Assembly: GCA_010015675.1 (NCBI GenBank)
Contig: ML976987.1
Location: forward strand, 170,230 to 194,920
Origin: Byssothecium circinans
Lineage: Eukaryota; Ascomycota; Dothideomycetes; Pleosporales; Massarinaceae
Reading direction: 5' to 3'
DNA length: 24,691 nucleotides
Under the pieces are notes generated by a model. That model saw only the letters and a list, made by a program, of their open reading frames with translations. It was not told the DNA's origin and made no database searches. The translations under genes and the position numbers were made by a program. Shown one piece after another: positions 9,497-18,889 of this stretch. Each line of letters opens with the position of its first letter. The first letter of the stretch is position 1.

Positions 9497-9966
9497 ACTA
9501 CTCGGGGAGGTGTGAAGGGGCAACAGGACGGGAAGCGCGGACGTGAGGAGTAGATGTACTGCATGCAGTGTACTATATGTTGGGGAGTGCTGGATTCAAT
9601 CTGGCGGATATGCATAGCAGAGGCGTTTGGTTCCATTTGGCTGGAGACGATAAAACGTGTAGAAATATTGTATGAATATATGGCGTACGAAAGTTATTCC
9701 ACAGGAGTGGGATAGGCACGAGGTTCAGATATTAATTCACTTTATAATTATCCACCTCCGTCCAAACTACAAACCACCTGCTTTAATTATCCTGCTGGGC
9801 CCTGCCCAGCCCCAAAAACTGCTGTGGTATCAGATAATGCTGCTGCCAATAAATGCTTTCTATTCGCCATGCTAAACATGTTCACCATATCTATAAAACG
9901 CCGCCGCTGATGCAATGCAAGGATGTCATGAACTCGCCCCTGGTGTAGTCGCCAATGTACTGAGGC
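9497..9966. other. Convergent 3' intergenic region with hairpin
   Basis: This lies tail-to-tail between the DMAC1-like gene and the TAPR1-like gene. It is AT-rich in the middle and contains a perfect 7-bp inverted repeat, GCTGGGC-CCT-GCCCAGC, at 9794-9810. That could sit in a 3' UTR of either transcript. No supported gene. Confidence 0.45.
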
Positions 9967-10743
9967 CTACGACATGCGACCCCGCTTGCCGCCGCCGCCG
10001 CCGGGACCGTCTCGTCGGTCGTTGTTGAAGTCGACGTTGAAGAAATCTTGCATGAGCTTTCGTTTTTGTCCCGCTCCACTGCCCAGCGACACTATGTTTT
10101 GAGCGGCAGCGCGTTGTAGGTTCCGTGATGATGATCGGTGATTTGGACGGCGTGGGGCAGGGAAAGCACGACGTGCGGCGGCCGGGAGGTCGTATGAGGT
10201 GGGTTCGGCAACGGCATTCGAAGGGTAGGTCTGTGGTGATGAGAAGTGGAACATGGTAGGCAGCGGCGTCATCTCCGCGTCGGGCGAAGGTTCTGCAGCA
10301 ACTAGCGGGGGCGCCGAGTCACAGCGGATGGCGGGCTCAGCAACTCTCTCGACAGCCCGCGTGTCTTCTGGGCTGGAGTTCCTTTCCATGATGGGCGATG
10401 AGCTGCGTGCCCGTTTGTCCTCCTCTTCGTCGCTGTCGCTGGTTGAATGTACTGGGAGTGTCCCGTGTGCCCCGTCTAGGCGCTCCGCGATCCACTGCCG
10501 TATCCGCCAGCCTTCACCGTCGTCGAGCCCTATATTCTCTTTGTCCAGAAATCCGACGAGGTCCTCCAGGGCGTCTTGGTAGCCGTCTGAGCGCGCCCGG
10601 TCAATATCCGCGAGGGCGTTTTTGTACAGATTTGTGACCGTCAGGGCGGCGCTGCGAAAAGCTTGATGGGTGTCGGGCTGGGGCGTAGGCTGCCGCCGCC
10701 GCGCCCTAGGGAGAGATGTATTGAGACTGCGCATCGAATCCAT
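9967..10743 (-). CDS. TAPR1/HAPSTR1-like nuclear protein
   Basis: 258 residues from the ATG at 10741-10743. The frame stays open upstream to 11049, but that longer form would begin only 24 bp from the divergent F-box gene and its extra sequence looks like leader, so I prefer the MDSMRSLNTSL start. The conserved core is residues about 30-91, with TVTNLYKNALADIDRA, then GYQDALEDLVGFLDKEN and GLDDGEGWRIRQWIAERLDG. This matches the domain of human C16orf72/HAPSTR1 (TAPR1-like, formerly DUF4588), a nuclear stress-response partner of the ubiquitin ligase HUWE1. The rest is disordered, with an acidic patch (SDSDEEEDKRARSSSP), Pro/Ser-rich stretches and a basic Gly-rich C-terminus (GQKRKLMQDFFNVDFN, then GGGGGKRGRMS) that could act as a nuclear localisation signal. 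The fungal role is inferred from the family only. Confidence 0.8.
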   Translation of the reverse strand: MDSMRSLNTSLPRARRRQPTPQPDTHQAFRSAALTVTNLYKNALADIDRARSDGYQDALEDLVGFLDKENIGLDDGEGWRIRQWIAERLDGAHGTLPVHSTSDSDEEEDKRARSSSPIMERNSSPEDTRAVERVAEPAIRCDSAPPLVAAEPSPDAEMTPLPTMFHFSSPQTYPSNAVAEPTSYDLPAAARRAFPAPRRPNHRSSSRNLQRAAAQNIVSLGSGAGQKRKLMQDFFNVDFNNDRRDGPGGGGGKRGRMS

Positions 10744-11073
10744 GGTGGTGAGTGGGGTGGTAGAGGTGCAGTCTCGCGGGCTTTTTCTTTGATGGGTGGG
10801 TGTTGTGCTGTCTCGTGCGTAGTTATAAGGGAGTGCAGTCGAGCGGGGAGGATCGTATGTCTCGTGGCCGTAGCTGTGGCGTGCCTGGCTGTGAATGAAG
10901 GTGACAGACGCTACTAGTAAGAGAGCGTGGAGAAGACACTGACAAGTTCTCGTGGTGATAGGTGGGGTTCGTTGTTGGCGCCTTCCGTGCTGACATAAGC
11001 GGCGAGAGCGAACCGCCGACGTGGGCATTTCATTCACCGTCACCACCAACAGGGGCCCATTCCCATCTTATCT
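10744..11073. promoter_or_regulatory. Divergent intergenic promoter region
   Basis: 330 bp between the preferred start of the TAPR1-like gene and the F-box gene. The minus-strand frame stays open through most of it and includes a hydrophobic run (HALLLVASVTF), so an N-terminally extended product cannot be excluded. I see no clear TATA box. Confidence 0.4.
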
Positions 11074-12360
11074 ATGTCATCTCCGATTGAACGCCTCCCC
11101 GTTGAGCTTACTGACTTCATCATCGCTCATTTCTCACTGCCCGAGTACCAAAACTTTCGTCTCGTATCAAGACTCCTACACCACGTGACGCTATCATCTT
11201 TCCACAACCGCTACTTCGCTCGTCGCACTACGACCCTTACGTCTTCATGTCTAGACCGGCTTCTCAAAGTCTCGGCCTGTCGCCACCTCGCCGGCCACGT
11301 CTCTCTTCTGTCCATCAAAGTCCTGAACAACGAAGAAATTGACCTCCTGCGCGACATCCACCGCGTCGGTATATACCCACCGCCCAAGCGCTTCCCCAAA
11401 ATCACACAGGTGAAGCCTGCAGATATCAGCCATGAAGTTGCCTGTTTCGATCGTCTGTTAGCCGGCGACGACCCGAAAGATGCCATCGACAAGCTGAGCA
11501 GAGCGATGCGGCGATTGACCAACTTGAAGTCAATCCGCCTCTTCGTGAACGACAAGACGCTAAGCAATAAACCCTATTATGTTGCCGGAGAGTTACCCTG
11601 CGATGACTTTGAAGTGGCGTCTTTGACTTTCAAAGCCGTCCTCGCTGCTCTGCTGAAGAGCGACATCCAAATTGAACGCTTCCAAACCGTCAAAGGTACT
11701 CATATACGAAAAAAGACCCGCTCGGCCAGCATCATCTACACGGCCTTCCAGTTCCCCCTCGATCGAATCGTCAGTCTTGGAAATGCTTTCTCGTCACTTA
11801 GGGTCCTCGTTCTGGCCCTTCGCACCAGCTACAGCGGCGACTCTCGTGTGCCAGGATGGCAAAATCACATTTCCCATTTCATCGGCGCCGCCGCAGCTTT
11901 GGAGGAGTTGACTCTATGCTTCCAGCCCGAAGATAGAGCATCCAGGCACAGAGCTGCGGTTATGCAATCCATCGCTTGCTCCGTACAAGTGCCCAATTTG
12001 AAGCTCTTCCACCTATGGGGTGGTGCTTTTCGTGCGGACGATATGACCTTGTTTATGAAGAACCATTCGTCTTCATTGCGGCAGTTGCATATCCGCCAGT
12101 GTTTCCTCAGAGAAGGAAAATGGCACGATTTCATAAACTCGCTCCGCGAATCGCGCTTAGAATATCTGCGCCTTGCGAAAGTCACATACAGGAGCGGCGG
12201 TTTGAAGGATGTACAATGGCTAGATCGCGACACCGGGGATATGAAAGATAGAATTCTACTAGATGCAAGCCATGAAGAGGGGTGGACCATGGACGAGATG
12301 CTAATTGATTGCGTGGACCGGATAGATGTTTCGCACGAACACGAAGCACTACAACATTGA
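11074..12360 (+). CDS. F-box domain protein
   Basis: A single-exon gene of 428 residues. The N-terminus (about 4-45), IERLPVELTDFIIAHFSLPE followed by FRLVSRLLHHVT, is a typical fungal F-box: an LPxEL start, a hydrophobic helix and an RLVSR motif. F-box proteins bind Skp1 and recruit substrates to SCF ubiquitin ligases. The remainder has recurring Leu-rich segments (LRVLVLALRTSY, LEELTLCF, NLKLFHLWGGAF, LRQLHIRQCFL, LEYLRLAKVTY), consistent with the degenerate leucine-rich repeats that often form the substrate-binding part in these large fungal families. The C-terminus (DGWT-like EEGWTMDEMLIDCV) is acidic. Substrate unknown. It is convergent with the membrane-protein gene at 12748-13284. Confidence 0.85.
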   Translation: MSSPIERLPVELTDFIIAHFSLPEYQNFRLVSRLLHHVTLSSFHNRYFARRTTTLTSSCLDRLLKVSACRHLAGHVSLLSIKVLNNEEIDLLRDIHRVGIYPPPKRFPKITQVKPADISHEVACFDRLLAGDDPKDAIDKLSRAMRRLTNLKSIRLFVNDKTLSNKPYYVAGELPCDDFEVASLTFKAVLAALLKSDIQIERFQTVKGTHIRKKTRSASIIYTAFQFPLDRIVSLGNAFSSLRVLVLALRTSYSGDSRVPGWQNHISHFIGAAAALEELTLCFQPEDRASRHRAAVMQSIACSVQVPNLKLFHLWGGAFRADDMTLFMKNHSSSLRQLHIRQCFLREGKWHDFINSLRESRLEYLRLAKVTYRSGGLKDVQWLDRDTGDMKDRILLDASHEEGWTMDEMLIDCVDRIDVSHEHEALQH

Positions 12361-12747
12361 AGAGGATTGAGCGAGCGCAATTCAACTATGTGACGATATA
12401 TGGTATCATTGCGACAGCTCCGCGTTTCTCAATTGCCACCCATGCGTTGTTAAACATATCGGCGATGACAACTTTTGACTTTGCAAGATTGATCATCCTC
12501 TCAGACGTCGAGTGTATTTCGACACAATATTGGTAACCGTCGCGCTCATGTGTGAGCATGTGAGTGAGTGCAATGTCGATCCGGGGCGATAGGGCTTAGA
12601 AATGAAGATCCATGGAGGGCGGATGTTGACTTTGGGATTCCGGAGGTAGGTGTTACAGACAAGCGTCGCTTCGAGGCGCTCCAACCATCGGCTAGACGCC
12701 TTCTACCACAACCTGAAGCAAAATTACGCCGTTGAACTCGAGCCCAT
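12361..12747. other. Convergent 3' intergenic region
   Basis: 387 bp between the stop of the F-box gene and the stop of the minus-strand membrane-protein gene. Short open frames here look like chance. No terminator or repeat of note. Confidence 0.4.
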
Positions 12748-13284
12748 TCATGAGACTTTTGGATATCGATCCTTCTCCGGAAGCCCTGAATAGTTGTACG
12801 CTTCATTCGCCTCCTCCAATACGTGAGGATTCTTCTCCCGCCGCACGTCCTCCTCCTCTTCCTCGATCTTGTCCAGATAGAAGCGGAACACCACCATGGT
12901 CATCGTTATAAAGAATGCGATGAGGGGAACCACGGCAGCCATCGCACCCACTGCCATAGCTGAAGGGATTGGAGGCCGTCGTGGTGGACTTGTCGCAGCG
13001 AGTGCGGAGGCTCTTTGCCTAGCTTTTTCGGCTTTGGATTTCTTTCTGCTGTTTCCCGACGCGGACATCCTGGGGGCAGATGCTGATGTAGAGTTGGGTT
13101 TTGGTTTATGTTCCGTGGACGGGGCTGTAGCGACTGTGGCAGGTGACGGACCACCCTCGATGCCGTCCGCGATGGCCGACGCGATCGACTGGCCCCGTTC
13201 AGCATCGTCGAGGGCAAGCGCAGTCGTCGAAACGAAGAACAAGAACGCTATCAGTACATGTAAAAAGAGAGTTTTGGCTGACAT
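12748..13284 (-). CDS. Secretory single-pass membrane protein, unknown function
   Basis: 178 residues, single exon. The N-terminus (MSAKTLFLHVLIAFLFFVST, then TALA) is a strong signal peptide with probable cleavage after ALA near residue 24. Residues about 25-105 form a Ser/Ala/Pro-rich region with a basic patch (NSRKKSKAEKARQRA). A second hydrophobic segment at about 109-137 (AMAVGAMAAVVPLIAFFITM) is a membrane helix, followed by an acidic cytosolic-type tail (LDKIEEEEEDVRREKN) ending NYSGLPEKDRYPKVS. The arrangement suggests a type I membrane protein of the ER or plasma membrane. One sequon, NST, lies near residue 64 in the luminal part. I do not recognise a named family. It shares a 1.5 kb divergent upstream region with the LOR gene. 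Confidence 0.75.
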   Translation of the reverse strand: MSAKTLFLHVLIAFLFFVSTTALALDDAERGQSIASAIADGIEGGPSPATVATAPSTEHKPKPNSTSASAPRMSASGNSRKKSKAEKARQRASALAATSPPRRPPIPSAMAVGAMAAVVPLIAFFITMTMVVFRFYLDKIEEEEEDVRREKNPHVLEEANEAYNYSGLPEKDRYPKVS

Positions 13285-14809
13285 GCTTGTGGGTGAACCA
13301 GGCAGCGCCTGAGGATCGTCACAGAGGCGGGCCTGGCTGTCTACTATACTCGCTCGCCGGGGGCAAGGAGGTCTATCCCCTGCACTAGCCTATACAGTGG
13401 CGGAGTTCTGTCTTTGGAACACACTTGATGCGTTTTGCATTAATGGTCTGGGAGATTGGCTATGTTTGGGTGGGTAAACGTGTGGCAGAATGGCTATTAG
13501 CTGGGTTGGGAGAATCGATGAGGTGCATGAGGGCCGGCGTTCGGCCTAAGTGCCTCAGAAGCTTCGAAGATGTTTTGGAATGCGCCATGTTTTCAGGGTC
13601 GCAGGCGGTTGGGCGCGGGTAGCCGGTGCTGGTATATCGTCTCCTTGCATAACTCTTCATTTACCTACGGGAAGCTCCACCGACATACAATGGCCCAGGC
13701 GATATTTCCCTCCTCCCGTCAGTCTTCTCACAGCTCTCATCCACGCCTTCACCAAAGCTCGCAGCCTCGCCAACACCACATTTCCGTCTCAAAGCTCCTC
13801 AGGCTGTGTCTGGGTCGCTCCGTGGTTCATAGATGGTAATAATACCGGCGGTCCCAGCGTCTTGATGCATTGCACGTCTCATCCCTTCCGGCGCCTGGCG
13901 TGATTGGGTCCGTACTCGGAGGCTCGCTACCAACAACGCGCACGAATTCCAAATCGCCCCGTTTACTTACACACGTGGTTGTTCTTTGTACGATGCGGAG
14001 TTTCACTGTTCGGTGGAGCTGGTGTCGAGCTTTGAGAGGGATGTCTTGGTCTTCGGTGTTGGAATGACAAATGTTGGAGATCTCGCTTGGCAGGGCTTAG
14101 ACTAGACTAGATGGGTAGTAGCGCCACTCGCAGCAGCACCGCCTCGTGGGTGTGGCTGATATTAAAAGGACCAGTCATTGGTCCTTCCCGCCATCCTTCA
14201 TTTAGGCTGCGATACACGGTCGACGTCATCTCCTCAGCTCTCAGCCTTCTAAGAGGCTTCGTACATACGCCGCTCCCCTCGTCTCTCAGTTACGCCCAAC
14301 TCAACGTCGCGCAGCGAATGTGCCCCAAGGCCACCTCTTCGCATATAAATCGTGGGGCGAACGCGATGTGTGATTGGACATGACGGAGAGACTGACGAAC
14401 GTTGAATGCGAGCAGTCGCAAGCGTCACTGCTATAGGGCTGTGCACTGTGCTTACATACCACCAAGAGTCTTCGTAAGGCGAAGGTATGACGTAAACGGC
14501 ATTGGTCGTCGGTGGTGACTGGCGCCTTGGCGCCTTGGCGCCTTGGTGGGTGAGTGGTTGAAGGAACCAGCTGCCAGTGACCACTTCTCAGCCGCGCCTC
14601 ACGTTAACGCTTTTGCTCTCTTTGTTCCTACACAGTACGGATAATCTCACTTCTTACATCTTCTATCCTTAATCCTGCAACTTCAACCGGGTAGACCGAC
14701 CTCAGAACGCAAAACGAAATATCCCTAATCCCCCAAAACCACTAAATAAACACTATCCACGCCATCCAACATACACCCCACTCCATCCAAGCCCACCAGC
14801 CCACCAAAG
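13285..14809. other. Large divergent intergenic region
   Basis: 1.5 kb upstream of both the membrane-protein gene (minus) and the LOR gene (plus). It contains a perfect 8-bp inverted repeat with a 5-nt spacer (AAGGACCA-GTCAT-TGGTCCTT, 14166-14186), a CATATAAAT sequence near 14339, a GGCGCCTT tandem triplet at 14521-14544, and a pyrimidine-rich leader just upstream of 14810. An open frame at 13550-13903 (plus) has about 70 codons with C-ending bias (from FPPPVSLLTALIHAFTKARS onward) but matches no family I know, so it is not called. Confidence 0.45.
14521..14544 (+). repeat. GGCGCCTT tandem repeat, three units
   Basis: Three exact head-to-tail copies of GGCGCCTT, with the first two bases of a fourth following. 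It lies about 270 bp upstream of the LOR gene start. Significance unknown. Confidence 0.8.
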
Positions 14810-15702
14810 ATGACGAACCCTCTTCCCCCCGTCCCCCAACCCATCGGCATCTTCCCGCAATTCATCGCCAAAGCACCCGAAACCATCGTCCTCAAAGAGC
14901 ACGTGCTCTCGCTGACGGGCGACTCGTTCAGCATCAAGCTCACCAATGGCACGCCGATTGTGCAGGTCGAGGGCAAGGTCATGTCGCTGAGCGGGCGCAA
15001 GAAGGTGCTCGATATGCAGGGGAATCATTTATTTAGTATTCGCAAGGAGCATTTGCACATCCACACTACGTTTGGTATTGAGGATCCTAATCAGGTGTGT
15101 ATGACTGTGTATGACTGTGTGATGGGGAGGGGTGATTGAAACGGCGGAGATGCAGGCTAACGGAGTTTAGGCTAAGATTATGGAAGTCAAGAGTAGTTTT
15201 AGCAGTAAGTTGAATCACCCCTCGAACCACCAGACAAATGTTTCGGTTCGCGCCGCGAGAATGAATACGGAAGGCGGTTTCTCTCTCAGCAACGGTTCGA
15301 ATCGAGCTGACGTCGAAAACAGTCTTCGGAAGCAAAGCGAAAGCGACGTTTACCTCGCAGAACGGCAAAGCCGAAGCTCTAGTCATGAAGGGCAATTTCT
15401 TCGACACCAGGGCTGAGATCACGGATGAGGCGCAAGGCGGTATGTTTGCCCTTTCCATCTTTCCATTGCCCACTTCCGCCTCCTCTCCCCACCTCTTCCC
15501 ACCTGCTCCTGCTTAAATGCCGACACTAACTAATATCGCGTGTTTAGGCCTCGTCGTTGCCCGCATCGACCGCAAGATCCTGAGCGGCAAGGATATTTTC
15601 TTCGGCCAGCAGACGTATGCGGTTGAGATTGCGCCGGGCGTTGATATGGCGTTGATTGCGGCCATGTGTATCTGTTTGGATGAGAAGAATAACGAGAAGT
15701 AG
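14810..15702 (+). CDS. LURP-one-related (LOR/tubby-like) protein
   Basis: Four exons: 14810-15094, 15171-15204, 15323-15439 and 15548-15702. The introns are 76, 118 and 108 nt, begin GTGTGT, GTAAGT and GTATGT, and end TAG, CAG and TAG. The joined frame is 196 residues. It reads MTNPLPPVPQPIGIFPQFIA, then TIVLKEHVLSLTGDSFSI, VEGKVMSLSGRKKVLD, LFSIRKEHLHIHTTFGIEDP, exon 2 AKIMEVKSSFS, then GSKAKATFTSQNGKAEALVM, KGNFFDTRAEITDEAQGG, and VVARIDRKILSGKDIFFGQQ to the end. The alternation of short strands with G-D-x-F, SLSGRKKVLD and the VARIDRK-to-Y-V-E-I-APGVDMAL block matches the LOR (DUF567) beta-barrel fold, related to the tubby C-terminal and phospholipid scramblase domains. Lipid binding at membranes is a family-level inference. 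Intron 1 contains a short TGTATGAC-type tandem. Confidence 0.88.
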
Positions 15703-16621
15703 AAGTAGAAGTAGGGAGGAGCGAGTGATGAGAGAGGGATGGAGATGGGTGCTGGAGTGGAGGTGGGAGGGCGTGGTTAGTTTGGTTTGGTTTGGTTTGG
15801 TTAGGTAGAATGGCGGAATACCCCTGGTGTGCTTGCTACCTTTGTTTGTTTCATGAACGATGACTTTTTGCATGTAGGATCTATACGATTTAGGATGTTT
15901 ATGGAATTTCTTTTGGAGTGTTGGCGTTTGTTGAGCTGTGGTTTTGGGGATCTTGGGAGCTTTGCGGATATTTTGCTCGGTTCCTTTCGGCTTAGTGCCA
16001 GAGACACTACAGAGCCCAGATGTCGGTTCTCCTACCCAGGTGAGCCCCTCTACTCAACACATGATATATCACTTTCTCTCTTATGCCCTCAGCTCCTTAC
16101 CTTCCAACCGTCATGCACGTGCTTAACGTTGCGCAATGTGACTGCTTAGAGATTTGTAAACTTTACCCTTCCTTCCTCACTCCCCACATTTACCCAAACC
16201 AATGGGCACGGTAATCGCTAAGAATTATTCACAGCCACCGCTTCTTCCCAATCACTTCAGCAAGCTGAACACAACCCTACACGCACCTGAGGCATGATTC
16301 CTGAACAGGATTACTGCATCCGGTTAGCGCATCATTAGTTCGTATTCTGAGGCTGCTGCGCATGGACGGGCTCGTGCTTATGAACTCCGTCGGTGATAGA
16401 GGAATCATTGCAGATCTGTTGTGGAGAGTTTAAGGATATACGGATATTATGGTTTGGGGTAGTGCTTGAGTTTTGGAATCGAGGAATGGGGAGCAAGGTA
16501 TAAGTAGAGATGGCATCATCATCAACATCGAACAACTTCCTCCGACTTTTCTCTCATTTCCTTTCAGTCCACTTCCCTTCCATTGCCTTCTATCAGCACT
16601 TTTTACAACTACGGTTTCGAA
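15703..16621. other. Intergenic region with TTTGG tandem repeat
   Basis: The AGAAGT triplet that begins at the LOR stop continues to about 15712, and a TTTGG repeat (four units) lies at 15781-15800. The right half leads into the next gene and has a TATA-like site. Open frames in this stretch (for example 15829-16149) are not convincing. Confidence 0.45.
16499..16504 (+). promoter_or_regulatory. TATA-like box of the lactonase-like gene
   Basis: TATAAG lies 118 bp upstream of the ATG at 16622 and is followed by a pyrimidine-rich stretch (TCCTTTCAGTCCACTTCC), the usual layout of a well-expressed fungal promoter and leader. No experimental start site is known. Confidence 0.4.
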
Positions 16622-18033
16622 ATGCGTCTCTCAAAATCATCGCTCCTTCGACTCCTTCTCGCAGCATCGTCTACCCTCGCCTCCCCCATTTCTTCACTTC
16701 CCAACGCAACTCCCGGCCAGGCATCCGTTACCAATGGCAAAGCCATATACATCAACACCAACTCCTTCGAGAAAAACGCAATCGCAGCTGTCAAGATCAA
16801 CGCCAATGGCACTCTCGGCGAAGCGTCCACTACATCTACCGAAGGAATTGGGGGCGCGGCTATAAATGCCATGGGCCAACTCGCTATGCCCGACTCCCTG
16901 GTCTCTCAATCTGCCTTGACTATTGCCGGACAGGTACGTCTCTCCCCCTCCTTCTCCAGTCAAGAAATGAAACATAGAACTAACCCCACCCCCAACCCCA
17001 ACAGCACATCTTCGCCGTAAACGCGGGCTCAAACACAATCTCCATGCTCACCATCTCCCCCTCCAACCCCCTCCACCTCACCCTCATCGGCACCCCCGCC
17101 CCCCTCCCCGGAACCTTCCCCAACACCATCGCCGCCTCCCTCGCGAACTCCCTCGTCTGCGTCGGCACTACGGGTTCCAAAGCCGGCATTTCCTGCGCGC
17201 ATTTCGACGCACAAACCGGCATCGGCGAAATGGACGCCCTCCGTCCTTTTCCCCTGGGTCAATCGGACCCGCCCCGCGGACCGACGAATACAGTCTCTCA
17301 TACGTTTTTCTCAGAGGATGGGAACAAGTTGTTTACAACCGTGAAGGGTGATCCGGGGAGAAATACCACGGGGTTCCTCAGCGTGTTCGATATTGATGAA
17401 GGCGTGAAGGGTGATGATTGTGTGGAGAAGAAGAAGAAGGTTTCGCTTTCTCGGAGGGAAGTGAGGCAGAGTCCCGAGGGAACTGCCGTGCTTTTTGGTT
17501 CACAGATAGTGCCTGGGACGGATTCGACACGGATTTTCGCGACGGATGCTTCCTTCGGCGCGGGGATCCTCGCCGTCTCTCCCGCTCCCGCTCCCTCTCC
17601 CTCCTTTTCCAAAACCAACGGTACTAGCGACTCCAACACCAACACCACCATTAACGCTACTGCTATAACCCTCATCCACCGCCGCCCCATCCCCGCCCAA
17701 CGCGCAACATGCTGGTCCGCAATCTCCCCCCTCACACACACCGCCTTCGTCACCGACGTCGCCGTCAACCGCATCGTGGAAATGAGCCTCACAGACGCGA
17801 GTATCCTGAGCACTATCGATTTGAGGAACAAGACTATGGATGCTGGGTTGATTGATCTTAGGGCCGCGGGGCGCTTTTTGTATGTGTTGAGTCCGGGGAA
17901 TGGGACGGCGGAGGCGGCGGTGCTGGTTGTGGATATCAGTGGTAGGGGGAGGGAGAGGGGGTTGGTGCAGAGGAGGGGCCTGGGTGATGTGCGGGTTGGG
18001 GGGAGTGCGATGGGGATGGCTGTTTTGGTTTAG
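16622..18033 (+). CDS. Secreted beta-propeller, lactonase-like protein
   Basis: Two exons (16622-16933 and 17005-18033) with a 71-nt intron (GTACGT...ACAG) give 446 residues. The N-terminus MRLSKSSLLRLLLAASSTLA is a signal peptide, with cleavage likely near ALASP. The body carries propeller-type repeats: AIYINTNSFEKNAIAAVKIN, LFAVNAG-like HIFAVNAGSNTISMLTISP, NSLVCVGTTGSKAGISCAHF, MDALRPFPLGQSDPPRGPTN, TVSHTFFSEDGNKLFTTVKG and NRIVEMSLTDASILSTIDLR. These recall the 3-carboxymuconate cyclase/lactonase (YVTN-type) propellers found widely in Pezizomycotina secretomes. Enzymatic activity is not shown, and many family members are annotated only by fold. A low-complexity insert near 17580-17670 (Pro/Ser, then NGTSDSNTNTTINAT) has several N-glycosylation sequons. 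I chose the ATG at 16622 over one at 16583 because it opens the signal peptide directly. Confidence 0.85.
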
Positions 18034-18889
18034 GCGGTTGGTGTTGGGTGGAGGTGTAGGTGGAGGGGAATGGGGTTAGGGAGTGTGGATGGTTGTGTTG
18101 GTGGTATCTCTTGTTTTTTGGTCGCATTTTTTGTATTCGATGTTTGTATTTATAGACTGTTGTTTTGGGTACGAAGGGGGTTCTTAATCGCGGAGGAGAG
18201 ATAAATGTACAGGACTTTTATTGTAGACTTATCTTTAAGTGTTTATTGTCATGGTTTTGCAATTAAAGGCGGGATATTCTGATATAGCGTTTGGGGAGAG
18301 CTTGACTTTGGACTTGAGTGAAAAATATTGGAAACACATCCAGGTGTTGGGTCCCACGGTGTTCGCGCCTTGTGCGTGCGAGTTATGTTAAGAAGTGAGT
18401 ACAATATATTTAAGCTACTTTAACACCAGCTAAAGCTCTTATTAAACCTCCTTAATTTTTTGGTTACTAGAGGAATAGAATGTATATTTTTAAAAACAGC
18501 TATCTTAAAGATAAGAGATAGTAGCCTAACGGATTATTATTGTTCCTGAAAGAGGAAGCTATAGTATATAAAGGCGTAGATAAATAAGAAGGATAAGTAA
18601 GAGAAATAAACTTATAACCTAACTAACTACTATAAACTTGGCCTTTGTAGCCCTCTATCAAAGTTCTTTAACTTGCAATAGCCACAACTCTAGTTAGGTA
18701 CTAAGGTGCCTAGAAAGTACTAAGAATTTCTATTGCTTCGCTTAATTGAGACAAATGGCCGTAGCATGCTTTAGAACATGTCAAGCAAACCTTTCAACAA
18801 GTATTTGTTTGACGCATAAAGGCGGTATTGGCATGATCCAGAACGGGCCAAAGCAAACCGATCAATGAATATATATTCGACATGCGCTG
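18034..18889. other. Intergenic region with AT-rich RIP-like island
   Basis: After a GT-rich 3' trailer, the stretch from about 18400 to 18740 becomes AT-rich with many TA, CTA and TAG words, like the block at 1-5030. No frame or inverted ends were recognised. It is probably a fragment of a degraded transposable element lying between the lactonase-like gene and the F-box-like pair. Confidence 0.5.

Noticed and set aside
10744..11049. N-terminal extension of the TAPR1-like protein with a hydrophobic stretch
   Set aside because: It would start 24 bp from the divergent gene and carries no family-conserved sequence, so the open frame is probably a leader open by chance.
13550..13903. Plus-strand open frame of 117 codons with C-ending codon bias in its second half
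   Set aside because: There is no recognised domain, the first half looks random, and no exon set could be built around it. It is kept only as a note in the intergenic entry.
15829..16149. Plus-strand open frame of 106 codons downstream of the LOR gene
   Set aside because: The composition is not coding-like, its start lies in the 3' trailer of the previous gene, and there is no family resemblance.
14810..18033. Secondary-metabolite or catabolic gene cluster including the lactonase-like gene
   Set aside because: No synthase, oxygenase, transporter or pathway regulator lies nearby; the neighbours are unrelated housekeeping-type genes.
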